The position numbers and the translations under genes are program-made. Positions 16,563 to 25,302 of a stretch of DNA of 64,000 nucleotides are shown here, piece after piece; position 1 is the stretch's first letter; every line of letters begins with the position of its first letter. The stretch is from Amphibacillus marinus. Lineage in GTDB: Bacteria; Bacillota; Bacilli; Bacillales; Amphibacillaceae. The DNA lies in contig NZ_FODJ01000001.1 in NCBI RefSeq assembly GCF_900110345.1, forward strand, positions 434,001 through 498,000. The letters run 5' to 3'. Below the pieces are notes generated by a model. It made no database searches. It saw only the letters and a program-made list of their open reading frames with translations, and was not told the origin of the DNA.

Positions 16563-19500
16563 TTATGATTCAAGTAATTCTTTCGTCTCTTCCAGTTTAA
16601 CTGAAACGAAGCGAGAAACGCCAGATTCCTGCATGGTCACACCATATAAAACATCGGCGCCTTCCATCGTGCCTTTACGGTGTGTGATTACAATAAATTG
16701 CGTATTCTCACTGTATTGTTTTAAATAACGACTAAAGCGTTCAACATTTGCTTCGTCAAGCGCTGCCTCTACTTCATCTAGAACACAGAAAGGCACTGGT
16801 CTAACCCGAAGAATCGCAAACAAGAGTGCAATCGCTGTTAAAGCGCGCTCACCACCGGATAACAAAGCAAGCTGCTGCGCTTTTTTCCCGGGGGGCTGAG
16901 CCTTAATTTCTACCCCCGTCGTTAACAAACTAGCAGGATCGGTTAGCTGTAGTGCTGCGTGCCCTCCACCAAACAACTGCTGAAACACAACTGTAAATTC
17001 CGCTTTAATCTGCGTAAACGTTTCATCAAACCGACGTTCCATCTCCTGGTCCATTTCTGAAATGACAGCAAATAGCGTTTCTTTTGCTTCAATTAAATCA
17101 GTCTGCTGTTCAGTTAAGAAATGATACCGTTCATTGATACGGTCAAATTCTTCGATTGCGCCAATATTAATTGTGCCAAGTTCCTCAATTGATCGCTTAA
17201 TTAGCTTCACTTGCTTACGAGCTTCATCTATACTCTCTACTTTCGGGTATAGCTGCTTCGCCTTCTCGTAGCTTAACTCATACTCTTCTTGTAAATGACT
17301 TAGACGGTTTTCTAATTCAACGTCTAAACGATTAGCGCGGACCTCAAACTTCTGTCGGGACTCAATTAAAGCCTGGCGTTGATTCTGCTTTGTTTTTACC
17401 ACAGCTTCTCGTTCAGACAAAGCCGTTGTCAACATTAAACGTTCCTGACGCTTAGTTTGAATTGCCTCTGTTACGTGGATCTTATCCTGCTCATTTAATT
17501 CAAGCTGCTGCTCGAGCTGGTCAACCTGTTTAAATTCTTGTTCGAATTTTATGATTTCCACTAGCTCTGCTTTTAGACGCGCTTCAAAGGCAAGTTTCTC
17601 AGTATGTTGACTTTCTAATGTTTCAATACGTTCTTGCTTAAACCGATATTCTTTGTTTTCTTCAGCTAGCTGAATACTTAACTGGTTCGCTTCAGCTTGT
17701 AACTGTTCACGATTAGCATTAAAGTTTTGTTTGTTTCTTTCAAGTTGCTCCACTTCTTGTTCAATTTCGCTAATTTGCGCTTTAAGTTGCTTAAGCATCA
17801 TTTCGTTTTGCTGAAGTTCTTTGACAAGTTGCTCACGTTCACTGTTTACCCGAGCTTGATCCTGCTCATGAACTTTTAGCTGATCATTAAAATGTGATAG
17901 CTTAATTTGACATGCATGATGGTCTGCAGCAAGCGTGTGATAAGATGCTTGCTTGTCATCATATGCCTGATTAAGTTTATTTAGTTCTGTCTGATAAGCT
18001 GATAAGTCAGATTCTTTAGAGGCAATCTCCTGCTCGAATCGGTGTACGCTTTGCTCATATTCGAGCAGTTTCTGCTTCAAACCTTCAAGCTCCTGGTCAC
18101 GGGAAAAAATAGACTGATTATTATTCTTTTTTGCCCCCCCAGTCATTGAGCCACCAGGATTAACAATATCACCATCAAGGGTAACGACTCGATAGCGTCG
18201 ATTCACCAGCTTAGCTAACGCATTTGCATCCGCCAACGTTTTTGCAATTATCGTCTGTCCAAGTAGATAGTCTTTAACGATTTGAACTGTTGAATCAGCC
18301 TCTACAACATTATTCCCGAGCGCAACAAAACCAGAATGGTTACGTAACTTTGCTTCAAGTTGCTCAGGAAAAACCTTTGCTTGAATAGCATCAAGTGGCA
18401 AAAAAGTTGCCCGACCTTGATTTTTCTTTTTTAAATACTGAATCGCCGCGCGCGCTTCACGCTCAGTTTGAACGACTACATGTTGACCTTGACCGCCTAA
18501 TGCGGTTTCCATTGCTGCCAAGTAACGTTCTGGAATAGTAATTAATTCAGCTACAGCCCCCTGCACACCTGTCAGCTTACCATGGTCACGCGCCTTTAAA
18601 ACAGCCTTAACCCCAGCATAAAACCCTTGGAAGTCCTCTTTCATTTCTTCAAGTAACTCTTTTCGCGAATTATGCTTATCAATATGACGGTGCCCTTCAA
18701 GCAGCTTTTGCTGCATATCCTTAATAACAGAACTTTCGTGATTTATTTGTGTTGTCTTAGTTAAGATCGTCTGTTTAATGCGGGCTAAATCCTTAGCAGT
18801 AGCCTGACAATCTGCAGCTAATTTTGCTTCCTCTTGCTGTAGCTGTTGATAATCATTCCGTGAGCTTTCATGCCTGATTGTGCTCGTATCGTTACGATCA
18901 TCAATTTGCTTAATTTGCTTAGCAAATGATTGAAGAGCATGCTTCGTTGTGGCCTGCGCATTTAATAATTCGATAAAGTCAGCCTTACGGGAATCGATCT
19001 CTTGCTCAATGTCATTAACATTTTTACCAAGCTGATCATTAATAAGCATTAGTGCTTGCTTTGTTTTAGTACGGCCCCCACCAAGTCCTGATAGGAGATC
19101 CGATTCTTCTTTTAGACGACTTTGAATTTCAGTTAATTCCGAGTCTAGTTCATTAAGCTGCTGCTCAAGCTTTTGTTTGTTTTCCGTCGTGTGTTTAGCA
19201 CGTTCTCGTATCACATTCTTCTGACCCGTTAGTTTTTCTAACGATTCTGTTAACGATAAGAGCTGCTGCTGGTATGCTTCAATCTGCTGATCAAGCTTTT
19301 CTATTTGCTGCTGCTCTTGTTCTACCTGAGCAGACTCGGTTTGAACATGAACGTTTAATTCACGTTCATTATCCTTCAAGCGCTCGACCTCAGTGAGCAT
19401 AGCCTGCCATTCTGTATGTAACGTTTCAATTTCTGCGTGTAATAACGCTATTTCAGTGTTAGCAAGTTCTTCTTTCTTTTCTAAATATTCCTTGGCAATT

Positions 19501-20129
19501 GATGCCTGTTGCTTGAGCGGCTCTAGTTGATCCTCAATTTCGTAAATAATATCCTCTACCCGATTAAGATTCTCTTGCGTTTCAGCGAGCTTATACTCTG
19601 CTTTCTTCTTCCGGTTTTTATACTTTAATACACCAGCAGCTTCTTCAAAAATAGTCCGGCGCTCTTCTGCTTTAGAGCTTAAAATCTCCTCAACCTTTCC
19701 CTGACTTATAATCGAGAATGCTTCACGTCCTAGTCCAGAATCTAAAAAGAGATCAGTAATATCCTTTAAACGGCAAGATTGCTTATTTAAATAAAATTCG
19801 CTGTCACCAGACCGATAAACGCGTCTAGTGACGCTAACTTCTTGGTAGTCAATTGGCAATGTCCGCTCTTGATTATCTAAGATAAGTGTGACTTCCGCTA
19901 CATTAAGCGGCTTTCTCGAATCACTACCTTGGAAAATAATATCTTCCATTTTTGAGCCGCGTAAAGATTTCGCTGACTGCTCACCAAGTACCCAGCGTAT
20001 CGCATCCGTTACATTACTTTTCCCACTACCGTTCGGGCCAACAACTGCCGTTACCCCCGGGACAAAGTCAACAGAGATGCGTTCAGCAAAAGATTTAAAC
20101 CCGATCGATTCTAATTTTTTAAGAAACAT
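16563..20129 (-). CDS. smc: Chromosome segregation ATPase SMC
   Basis: Condensin ATPase that works with ScpA and ScpB to extrude DNA loops. It has 1188 residues, the usual length. The N-terminal head carries Walker A VGPNGSGKSNVTDAI (residues 32-46). Two long coiled-coil arms flank a hinge (about 515-670) with TGVQGAVAELI and NPGGSMTGGA. The C-terminal head has the signature LLSGGERALTAIALLFAI and Walker B PFCVLDEVEAALDEAN. It lies upstream of ftsY. An unrelated plus-strand gene sits between smc and rnc. Confidence 0.98.
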   Translation of the reverse strand: MFLKKLESIGFKSFAERISVDFVPGVTAVVGPNGSGKSNVTDAIRWVLGEQSAKSLRGSKMEDIIFQGSDSRKPLNVAEVTLILDNQERTLPIDYQEVSVTRRVYRSGDSEFYLNKQSCRLKDITDLFLDSGLGREAFSIISQGKVEEILSSKAEERRTIFEEAAGVLKYKNRKKKAEYKLAETQENLNRVEDIIYEIEDQLEPLKQQASIAKEYLEKKEELANTEIALLHAEIETLHTEWQAMLTEVERLKDNERELNVHVQTESAQVEQEQQQIEKLDQQIEAYQQQLLSLTESLEKLTGQKNVIRERAKHTTENKQKLEQQLNELDSELTEIQSRLKEESDLLSGLGGGRTKTKQALMLINDQLGKNVNDIEQEIDSRKADFIELLNAQATTKHALQSFAKQIKQIDDRNDTSTIRHESSRNDYQQLQQEEAKLAADCQATAKDLARIKQTILTKTTQINHESSVIKDMQQKLLEGHRHIDKHNSRKELLEEMKEDFQGFYAGVKAVLKARDHGKLTGVQGAVAELITIPERYLAAMETALGGQGQHVVVQTEREARAAIQYLKKKNQGRATFLPLDAIQAKVFPEQLEAKLRNHSGFVALGNNVVEADSTVQIVKDYLLGQTIIAKTLADANALAKLVNRRYRVVTLDGDIVNPGGSMTGGAKKNNNQSIFSRDQELEGLKQKLLEYEQSVHRFEQEIASKESDLSAYQTELNKLNQAYDDKQASYHTLAADHHACQIKLSHFNDQLKVHEQDQARVNSEREQLVKELQQNEMMLKQLKAQISEIEQEVEQLERNKQNFNANREQLQAEANQLSIQLAEENKEYRFKQERIETLESQHTEKLAFEARLKAELVEIIKFEQEFKQVDQLEQQLELNEQDKIHVTEAIQTKRQERLMLTTALSEREAVVKTKQNQRQALIESRQKFEVRANRLDVELENRLSHLQEEYELSYEKAKQLYPKVESIDEARKQVKLIKRSIEELGTINIGAIEEFDRINERYHFLTEQQTDLIEAKETLFAVISEMDQEMERRFDETFTQIKAEFTVVFQQLFGGGHAALQLTDPASLLTTGVEIKAQPPGKKAQQLALLSGGERALTAIALLFAILRVRPVPFCVLDEVEAALDEANVERFSRYLKQYSENTQFIVITHRKGTMEGADVLYGVTMQESGVSRFVSVKLEETKELLES

Positions 20130-20250
20130 ACTTTTCTCACCTATTCCGTTTAATAACGCTACTTATGCATTATCACTTTCTATTTCAACTTATTTATTTT
20201 ATCATAAAGAGGCACGGGTTAGAAGGTTAATCATGAAGGAGGCGTTAAAA

Positions 20251-20472
20251 ATGAGTTTGTCAGAGGCCACTGAACAGAATTTAGCATATCTGTTAAATGA
20301 AATTGGTAAAAAACTAGGAGTCGTCAACACAGCATTATTAGACGTGGATGATTATAATTTGGAAAAATATGATGATTTAAAATGGTTGTTTAACCATCTT
20401 GAGGGGAAAGAAAACCTTAGTGTTTCTGAAACACAAGCCTTTATTGAGGAGTTATCAAAAATTCGTAAATAA
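20251..20472 (+). CDS. DUF1128 family protein (YfkK-like)
   Basis: A 73-residue acidic helical protein starting MSLSEATEQNLAYLLNEIG. It resembles YfkK/DUF1128 of Bacillus by the pattern KLGVVNTALLDVDDYNLEKY, DDLKWLF and SVSETQAFIEEL. The start at 20251 follows AAGGAGG (20236-20242) by 8 nt; the open frame extends to 20233 but that ATG lacks a ribosome site. It is divergent from smc and convergent with rnc. In B. subtilis yfkK is elsewhere, so this looks like a local relocation. Its function is unknown. Confidence 0.85.
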   Translation: MSLSEATEQNLAYLLNEIGKKLGVVNTALLDVDDYNLEKYDDLKWLFNHLEGKENLSVSETQAFIEELSKIRK

Positions 20473-20483
20473 CCAATACCATA

Positions 20484-20532
20484 ACCGTTGGCTCGTTCTT
20501 ACGAAGTCATTCATAAAAACTAGCCAACGCTC
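20484..20532. repeat. Inverted repeat between convergent DUF1128 gene and rnc
   Basis: CGTTGGCT (20486-20493) and AGCCAACG (20522-20529) form an 8-bp perfect stem with a 28-nt loop. There is no T-run on either strand. It may stop or process transcripts from both sides, but this is weakly supported. Confidence 0.3.
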
Positions 20533-20534
20533 AC

Positions 20535-21227
20535 TTAAGGTGTTTTAACTTCTTGTCGATCTAGTGCTTTCTTGGCTGCTCGTTGTTCAGCTTCTTTCTT
20601 TGTTCGCCCTCGTCCAACACCAGTTACATCTTGATTAATTCTAACATGGGCAACAAACTCACGATCATGCGCCGGACCATGCTCAGCAATAATTTCATAC
20701 TCAATCTCTGCGTGCTTATTTTGCTGAATCAGCTCCTGCAATTGACTTTTATAATCCATTGCGTGAGAAAAGGCGCCCTCCTTTACCTTCGGATAAACGT
20801 GCGCACGTAGAAACTCTACGACAACCTCGAAGCCTTGATCAAGATATAGCGCTCCAATAAAAGCCTCAAACACATCAGCTAGCAATGCTGGTCGTTTACG
20901 TCCGCCCGTGCGCTCTTCACCTTTCCCTAATAATACATAACGATCGAAGTTAAGATCAGTAGCAAACTTGACAAGGGCAGGTTCACAAACAATTGAAGCT
21001 CGAAGCTTCGTTAGCTCGCCTTCTGCTTTCGTTGGATAGGTCCGATATAAATATTGGGAAATCCCTAGTTCTAGCACTGCATCACCTAAAAACTCAAGTC
21101 GCTCATTATCTTGATGGATGCGATTTTTATGTTCATTTACATAGGAAGAATGGGTGAAGGCTTGCTCGAGGATACGTTGGTTATTAAAAGTAATCCCTAA
21201 CGCTTGTTCTAATTGATTAAAATGCAT
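20535..21227 (-). CDS. rnc: Ribonuclease III
   Basis: Double-strand-specific endoribonuclease that processes rRNA, SRP RNA and duplex RNAs. It has 230 residues. The catalytic signature [17 protein letters not shown] is near 40-56, and [16 protein letters not shown] supplies the second acidic pair. The C-terminal dsRNA-binding domain (about 155-225) ends [18 protein letters not shown]. The start ATG 21227 follows AGGAGGTGAATAT. It lies between acpP and smc as in B. subtilis, but with a 340-bp gap and a terminator upstream. Confidence 0.97.
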   Translation of the reverse strand: MHFNQLEQALGITFNNQRILEQAFTHSSYVNEHKNRIHQDNERLEFLGDAVLELGISQYLYRTYPTKAEGELTKLRASIVCEPALVKFATDLNFDRYVLLGKGEERTGGRKRPALLADVFEAFIGALYLDQGFEVVVEFLRAHVYPKVKEGAFSHAMDYKSQLQELIQQNKHAEIEYEIIAEHGPAHDREFVAHVRINQDVTGVGRGRTKKEAEQRAAKKALDRQEVKTP

Positions 21228-21568
21228 ATATTCACCTCCTTAATCAATTACACTTCTATATATTATCCTTTCTTATTGAAAAATGCAAAGATCTCTTTCT
21301 GTAAACAAGGAGATCTTTGCAACTTTAACATAAAGGTTCTTCATCAAATGACATTGATCAGTGAAAATTTAGATTAATCCAGCGAGCACTGTCATAGCCA
21401 TGATAGAAAGTAACAATTGCTTTCTATCACAAGCAACAGATACACGAGAGTCGTCGTTTACTTTCGCAATTCGTTCCTCAAATTGCTTGTTCAATGCCAA
21501 TTGATAAGCACCCAAAAGAAAATAACTTTATAAAGCAGAATTAACCCGTTCAAATACTAGAATTCATC
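21228..21568. other. Intergenic gap acpP-rnc with repeats and an open frame lacking a normal start
   Basis: About 340 bp. Next to rnc is a strong terminator (21278-21321). A 10-bp perfect inverted repeat TGATAGAAAG/CTTTCTATCA (21401-21410, 21420-21429) has no T-run. At 21335 the sequence GGTTCTTCATCAAAT repeats the left end of the element at 10879; a poor inverted partner may lie at 21492-21513 (about 16 of 22 bases). On the minus strand a frame is open from 21527 to the stop at 21369 (52 codons) and encodes NKQFEERIAKVNDD, then LLLSIMAMTVLAGLI. It has only TTG start options and no ribosome site. It could be a gene remnant. Confidence 0.4.
21278..21321 (-). terminator. Rho-independent terminator downstream of acpP
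   Basis: Perfect 12-bp stem TGCAAAGATCTC (21284-21295) with complement at 21310-21321, then TTTTTC on the minus strand. It lies 50 bp before rnc and should insulate rnc-smc from the lipid operon. Confidence 0.8.
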
Positions 21569-21802
21569 TTAAGCTTGACTATCTATGTATTGAACAGCAT
21601 CACCAACTGTTGCAAGCTTTTCAGCCTCTTCATCAGCAATTTCCGTATCAAATTCATCTTCAAGTTCCATAATAAGCTCAACCACATCTAATGAATCTGC
21701 TTCTAAATCTTCTTTAAAAGATGCCTCAAGCGTTACTTTATCTTCTTCAACATCTAATCGATCAATGACGATTTTTTTCACACGTTCAAATGTATCTGCC
21801 AT
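21569..21802 (-). CDS. acpP: Acyl carrier protein
   Basis: Carries growing acyl chains on 4'-phosphopantetheine during fatty-acid synthesis. The start is ATG 21802, placed after GAAAGGAGGTGAACGGA, giving 77 residues. S37 in [19 protein letters not shown] is the prosthetic-group site. The protein is strongly acidic and of normal length. It is the last gene of fapR-plsX-fabD-fabG-acpP. Confidence 0.98.
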   Translation of the reverse strand: MADTFERVKKIVIDRLDVEEDKVTLEASFKEDLEADSLDVVELIMELEDEFDTEIADEEAEKLATVGDAVQYIDSQA

Positions 21803-21836
21803 TCCGTTCACCTCCTTTCAAATAAAGTTAAGCGAG

Positions 21837-22574
21837 TTACATGACCATGCCACCGTCAACTTGAAGCGTCTGCCCAGTTATATAGCCTGCGTCATCTGAA
21901 GCAAAGAAGCTAACTGCCTTTGCAATATCCGCTGCTTCACCCAGCTTAGCGAGCGGGATCAGCGCGAGTAGCTGTGCTTTCAGCTCATCATTTAACTGAT
22001 CAGTCATATCAGTTGTAATAAAACCTGGCGCGATCGCATTAACATTAATATTTCGTGCCGCTAATTCTTTAGCAGCTGTTTTTGTCATGCCGATAACGCC
22101 TGCTTTTGCAGCCACATAGTTGGTCTGACCTGCATTGCCACTTATTCCGACAACGGAAGAAATATTAATAATCTTACCTGATTTTTGCTTCATCATTTGT
22201 CTAGTAACAGCCTTCATACATAAGAAAACACCTTTTAAATTGGTATCAATAACCTGTTCGAATTCATCAACTTTCATTCGCATTAACAAATTGTCACGCG
22301 TAATCCCAGCGTTGTTAACAAGGACATCAAGGCGACCGAACTGATCAACCACTGCTTTAATCATGTCCTTAACTGCGTCCTCATTAGCAACATTTGCTTG
22401 AATAGCAATAGACTGTTGACCGAGCGCTTCAATTTCCTTAACAACTTCCTGCGCTTTCCCCTCACTTCCAGAGAAATTAACAGCCACATCATAGCCTTTT
22501 GTTGCGAGTTCAAGTGCTATTGCTCGCCCAATTCCACGAGATGCCCCAGTGACAAGAGCAACCTTATTCACCAT
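21837..22574 (-). CDS. fabG: 3-oxoacyl-[acyl-carrier-protein] reductase FabG
   Basis: NADPH-dependent short-chain dehydrogenase doing the first reduction of fatty-acid elongation. The start ATG 22574 (GGAGGAAGAATCAA upstream) gives 245 residues, beginning [18 protein letters not shown]; the frame to 22604 adds ten spurious residues. The cofactor loop is [12 protein letters not shown] is at the usual place, and the catalytic S-Y-K is in INISSVVG...YVAAK. The C-terminus [12 protein letters not shown] is typical. It overlaps fabD by 11 bp. Confidence 0.97.
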   Translation of the reverse strand: MVNKVALVTGASRGIGRAIALELATKGYDVAVNFSGSEGKAQEVVKEIEALGQQSIAIQANVANEDAVKDMIKAVVDQFGRLDVLVNNAGITRDNLLMRMKVDEFEQVIDTNLKGVFLCMKAVTRQMMKQKSGKIINISSVVGISGNAGQTNYVAAKAGVIGMTKTAAKELAARNINVNAIAPGFITTDMTDQLNDELKAQLLALIPLAKLGEAADIAKAVSFFASDDAGYITGQTLQVDGGMVM

Positions 22575-23514
22575 TTGATTCTTCCTCCTTATACCAATTA
22601 ACACACGCTTCTAATGAGACTAAATCTTCAACAGAAAAGACCTTTGCCCGACGCGATACTTTTTTTATTAACCCACTTAATACCTTGCCATTCCCTACTT
22701 CAATAATAGCATCAAGCTCATCCGCAAGCAGGGCAGATATTATTTCATGAAACCTTACTGGAGAGTAAAGTTGCTTGACAAGCAACTCCTTTATTTCTGC
22801 TGCCCCTTCTACCTTTTCAGCAGTTACATTTGCAAAGACCGGAATCGCTGCATCGTGGAAGGTTATTTTATCAAGTAATTGGGCAAATTGTTCTGAAGCA
22901 GGCTTCATTAATGATGAATGGAAGGGACCACTTACATTTAAAGGTATCACCCGTTTAGCACCAGCTTCCTGCAAAAGTGGAATCGCCACTTCAATGCCTT
23001 GTTTTGTTCCAGAAATAACAATTTGTCCTGGACAATTTAAATTTGCTAACTCTACCGTTTCTTCTAACCCTGAGATTGTATCTTTAATAGTTGGCGCCTC
23101 TAAGCCTAGTACAGCAGCCATTGAGCCTTGATTAGCAGGGTATGCTGCTTCCATTAGTTTTCCCCGTTCATGAACAAGCTTTAAAGCATCCTCAAATGCT
23201 AATACACCAGAAGCTACTAATGCACTATATTCTCCTAGACTGTGACCTGCTGTTACAACAGGCTTTACACCAGCCTCGCTTAGCATATCAGCCAGAATAC
23301 TACTCATAAGCAATAATGCTGGTTGGGCATGCTTCGTTTCAGTTAAGGCCAGTTCTGGCCCTTCCGCTATAAGAGTAGATATAGAGAAACCCAGACTTTC
23401 ATCAGCATTTACTAAGGCTGCTTTAGCCTTCTGATTCTGGCTAAACAGTTCCTGTCCCATGCCGACTTTTTGTGAGCCTTGACCTGGAAATACAAATGCT
23501 ACCCGTTTTCCCAT
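22564..23514 (-). CDS. fabD: Malonyl-CoA:ACP transacylase FabD
   Basis: Transfers malonyl from CoA to ACP. The start at ATG 23514 gives 316 residues, beginning [20 protein letters not shown], near the B. subtilis length. The nucleophile Ser is in [10 protein letters not shown] and the catalytic His in [11 protein letters not shown]. It is 1 bp downstream of plsX and overlaps fabG, so the three are translated as a unit. Confidence 0.97.
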   Translation of the reverse strand: MGKRVAFVFPGQGSQKVGMGQELFSQNQKAKAALVNADESLGFSISTLIAEGPELALTETKHAQPALLLMSSILADMLSEAGVKPVVTAGHSLGEYSALVASGVLAFEDALKLVHERGKLMEAAYPANQGSMAAVLGLEAPTIKDTISGLEETVELANLNCPGQIVISGTKQGIEVAIPLLQEAGAKRVIPLNVSGPFHSSLMKPASEQFAQLLDKITFHDAAIPVFANVTAEKVEGAAEIKELLVKQLYSPVRFHEIISALLADELDAIIEVGNGKVLSGLIKKVSRRAKVFSVEDLVSLEACVNWYKEEESNGE

Positions 23515-23515
23515 G

Positions 23516-24517
23516 CTATTCACCTTCACCTTCATTAAGTGTTGCTATTGTTGATTCAATCGTTGCTGTTACATTATGTTCAACCATGTGACACGTTTGC
23601 TTAATTGCGCTAAAAATTGCTCGAGCATTTGATGAACCATGGGCTTTAATAACAGGAGCAGCTAGACCGAATAAGCCAGCGCCACCATATTCAGCGTAGT
23701 CGAGTTGATTTTTTAAGCCACGCATGTCTTTCTTAACCACTGCTGCAGCTAGCTTTGTTTTAAGTGACGACATAAATGTTGCCTTAATCATTTTAAACAT
23801 GGTTAGTGCAGTACCTTCAACTGTCTTAAGCGCAATATTTCCAGTAAAGCCATCGGTTACAACAACATCAGCCACACCGTCCAATAAATCCCGCGCTTCA
23901 ACATTGCCAACAAAGTGAATAGGTGCTTTCCGCAATAGTTCAAACGCTTGTTTAGTCAACTCGTTTCCTTTTCCATCTTCTGTTCCAACATTTAATAAGC
24001 CCACTCGTGGAGACTTAATACCGCGTACTTTTTCACTATAGATTGAGCCCATAATCGCATATTGAAGCAAATGCTTCGGCTTTGCTTCAACATTTGCTCC
24101 TACATCAAGGAGGACAAATCCTTTTTTATCAATGGTGGGTAAGGTTGGACTTAAGGCTGGGCGTTCAATTCCTTTGATCCTACCTACCTGAAAGAGTCCA
24201 GCACTCATTAACGCTCCTGTGTTACCTGCAGAAATACATGCATCTGCTCTTCCTTCTTTTACCTCTTTTGCCATTAAAACGAGCGATGCATCTTTTTTGC
24301 GCCGAACCGCCCGGACTGGTTCCTCATCACCTGTAATAACGGTCTTTGTATGTATAATTGTTAATGATTGTGATTCATTCAGATATGGTCTAATTTTCTC
24401 TTCATCACCAACTAAGGTAATTTCTAACTGCTTAATAGATTTAACAGCCTCAAGTGCGCCCTCTACAATTGCTTGCGGAGCATGGTCGCCTCCCATTGCA
24501 TCAATTACAATTTTCAT
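23516..24517 (-). CDS. plsX: Phosphate acyltransferase PlsX
   Basis: Makes acyl-phosphate from acyl-ACP, the donor for PlsY in phospholipid synthesis. It has 333 residues. Family blocks are [10 protein letters not shown] at the start, [43 protein letters not shown] and [13 protein letters not shown]. It lies between fapR and fabD, and is a known FapR-regulon gene in Bacilli. Confidence 0.97.
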   Translation of the reverse strand: MKIVIDAMGGDHAPQAIVEGALEAVKSIKQLEITLVGDEEKIRPYLNESQSLTIIHTKTVITGDEEPVRAVRRKKDASLVLMAKEVKEGRADACISAGNTGALMSAGLFQVGRIKGIERPALSPTLPTIDKKGFVLLDVGANVEAKPKHLLQYAIMGSIYSEKVRGIKSPRVGLLNVGTEDGKGNELTKQAFELLRKAPIHFVGNVEARDLLDGVADVVVTDGFTGNIALKTVEGTALTMFKMIKATFMSSLKTKLAAAVVKKDMRGLKNQLDYAEYGGAGLFGLAAPVIKAHGSSNARAIFSAIKQTCHMVEHNVTATIESTIATLNEGEGE

Positions 24518-24531
24518 TGTCGTTCACCCCT

Positions 24532-25095
24532 CTATTTATCCGTTGAACGGAACATGGTAAAATGACCGGAAAAAACCAGCTCATTATCGACATAACTATC
24601 CACTTTTACTAATGTACGCCGATGCCGATCAATTGATTCTACCTGCGCCTTTGCAATAACGCGTTCACCCTGCTTTACTTGTCTAGAAAACTGAATGTCA
24701 GCCTTCGCAGTTAGAGCAAGCTCGTCGTCAATTACAGCTACTGCTAGTGAGTTCGCTTGAGCAAAAAGATGATGTCCTCTAGCAATCGCATTTCTTGAAA
24801 AAACATGGTCCTGTGTAATATCTAAAATAGATATTGCCCGTTTATCTAACTCTAAGTCAATAATTTCACCAATTACTTCATCAATCGGTAATGCTTTTAC
24901 CGTCTCGTTCCATTGATCAGTTGCAACAGATTTAATCCGCTCCCTAAGTTCCGGTATAGACAATTCCATTCGATCTAATCGAATCGTTTGAATACTAACG
25001 GTAAAATGCTCTGCTAAAGCTTCGTCTGTTATAAAGGGTGTCTCCTCAATTTTAGCTTTTAAACGTTCTTGGCGAATTTTCTTTGGTAACCTCAT
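24532..25095 (-). CDS. fapR: Fatty acid and phospholipid biosynthesis repressor FapR
   Basis: Transcription repressor released by malonyl-CoA. It has 187 residues. The N-terminal HTH (about 1-60) includes [20 protein letters not shown] and [10 protein letters not shown]. The C-terminal hot-dog domain that binds malonyl-CoA contains [20 protein letters not shown] and the final [10 protein letters not shown]. It heads the operon fapR-plsX-fabD-fabG-acpP and has its own operator over the promoter, so autoregulation is expected. Confidence 0.97.
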   Translation of the reverse strand: MRLPKKIRQERLKAKIEETPFITDEALAEHFTVSIQTIRLDRMELSIPELRERIKSVATDQWNETVKALPIDEVIGEIIDLELDKRAISILDITQDHVFSRNAIARGHHLFAQANSLAVAVIDDELALTAKADIQFSRQVKQGERVIAKAQVESIDRHRRTLVKVDSYVDNELVFSGHFTMFRSTDK

Positions 25096-25134
25096 GTCAA
25101 CACCGCCTATTTAATTTCCGTACTTTTTTCATCC

Positions 25135-25152
25135 TATGACTAGGTACTAATA
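25135..25152. promoter_or_regulatory. FapR operator
   Basis: Minus strand reads TATTAGTACCTAGTCATA, matching the known FapR box (TTAGTACCTGGTACTAA type): TTAGTACCT is intact and the right half is degenerate. It starts just downstream of the -10 box, so bound FapR would block the initiating polymerase. Operator identity is by match to the published consensus from memory. Confidence 0.8.
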
Positions 25153-25154
25153 GT

Positions 25155-25183
25155 AATATAACGAACATTTGATTTTTTTGCAA
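25155..25183 (-). promoter_or_regulatory. Sigma-A promoter of fapR-plsX-fabD-fabG-acpP
   Basis: Minus strand: -35 TTGCAA (25178-25183), 17-bp spacer, -10 TATATT (25155-25160). The FapR operator follows at once. Confidence 0.75.
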
Positions 25184-25302
25184 CCCCTGAAGATAAACAT
25201 TCATAAAAATTAATCTCTATATTAGCACTATACGGCTATTTATCAGCTTTCTTATGATTACATACACGTGTTAAATACGAGTAAGCAAAAATAATGTTAC
25301 TT

